Source: an uncultured Collinsella sp.
GTDB taxonomy: Bacteria > Actinomycetota > Coriobacteriia > Coriobacteriales > Coriobacteriaceae
DNA: 6,400 bases
Assembly (NCBI GenBank): GCA_900757705.1
Contig: CAAEOW010000041.1
Coordinates: 1-6,400 of the forward strand
Direction of reading: 5' to 3'
Shown here: positions 6,257-6,400 of the stretch, piece after piece
How the letters are laid out: every line of letters starts with the position of its first letter
How positions within the stretch are numbered: position 1 is the first letter of the stretch
Translations under genes and position numbers: made by a program
Notes under the pieces: model-generated
What the model saw: only the letters and a program-made list of their open reading frames with translations
The model's database searches: none
What the model was told of the DNA's origin: nothing

Positions 6257-6291
6257 ACCACCACAAAGGTGCCTGTCCTCTTTGTGGTGGT
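6257..6291. repeat. Perfect 12-bp hairpin downstream of selC
   Basis: ACCACCACAAAG (6257-6268) and CTTTGTGGTGGT (6280-6291) are exact inverted copies around an 11-base loop. No T tract follows on either strand, so it is not a classical intrinsic terminator, although it could stop or stabilise the selC transcript that ends 14 bases earlier. The loop contains CCTGTCC (6272-6278), also present in the arm of the 2347-2431 palindrome, which suggests related repeat families. The rest of the window (6292-6400) shows no gene or signal I can support. Confidence 0.7.
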
Positions 6292-6400
6292 ATGGACCAT
6301 GTGGACGAAACAGGTTTGAAACACGGGTTTTGCGCGTCAGGCACTCAAAAACGCTTCTACCTGCGTCGTAATCAAAACGAAACATCTGCTCATCGGCTTA

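Noticed and set aside
6024..6365. CGCAGGTAG (6024-6031 region) and its complement CTACCTGCG (6357-6365)
   Set aside because: Only nine bases match, far apart and on opposite sides of selC. This is plausible by chance and the flanks do not match.
6032..6385. Small open frames covering the selB-selC gap and selC on either strand
   Set aside because: They read through the palindrome, the tRNA-Sec gene and the post-selC hairpin, with no recognisable protein and no consistent ribosome binding site.
1..6400. CRISPR arrays, prophage genes, insertion sequences with transposase, or a hidden selenoprotein with in-frame TGA
   Set aside because: No regularly spaced direct repeats, phage or transposase motifs were seen. 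No coding frame is continued across a TGA with a cysteine-like active-site context.

Overview
This GC-rich window looks like the chromosome of a Coriobacteriia-type actinobacterium, probably Collinsella or a close relative. That is an inference from protein flavour, GC-biased codon use and the style of the intergenic palindromes; there is no 16S gene or other decisive marker here. All real genes lie on the + strand.

Layout. Positions 1-1122 hold the C-terminal part of a BrnQ-type branched-chain amino acid/cation symporter whose start lies before the window. A strong sigma-70-type promoter (TTGCAC-N17-TATAAT) follows and drives a two-tRNA unit, tRNA-Pro(UGG) and tRNA-Gly(UCC), closed by a textbook intrinsic terminator. 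Next come a formate/nitrite transporter family (FNT) channel gene, selA (starting at 2508), selB (sharing an ATGA overlap with selA) and selC, the tRNA for selenocysteine (6147-6243, anticodon UCA). The final ~155 bases after selC contain one perfect 12-bp hairpin and no gene that I can support.

How the genes work together. selC is charged with serine. SelA converts Ser-tRNA(Sec) to Sec-tRNA(Sec) using selenophosphate. SelB carries Sec-tRNA(Sec) to the ribosome at UGA codons marked by a SECIS hairpin. The only dedicated part missing from the window is selD (selenophosphate synthetase). The commonest bacterial selenoprotein is formate dehydrogenase, so the FNT channel directly upstream suggests that the island serves formate metabolism; no formate dehydrogenase gene is inside the window.

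Points worth a second look. There are long imperfect palindromes in front of selA (2347-2431) and between selB and selC (5950-6111). A third hairpin after selC shares the CCTGTCC core with the first. The G4 nucleotide-binding motif of SelB is non-canonical (T-M-R-D). The tRNA-Sec has an apparent G.A opposition at the eighth acceptor pair. I see no wholly new system here: the core is the known selenocysteine machinery, with interesting repeats and residue-level deviations.
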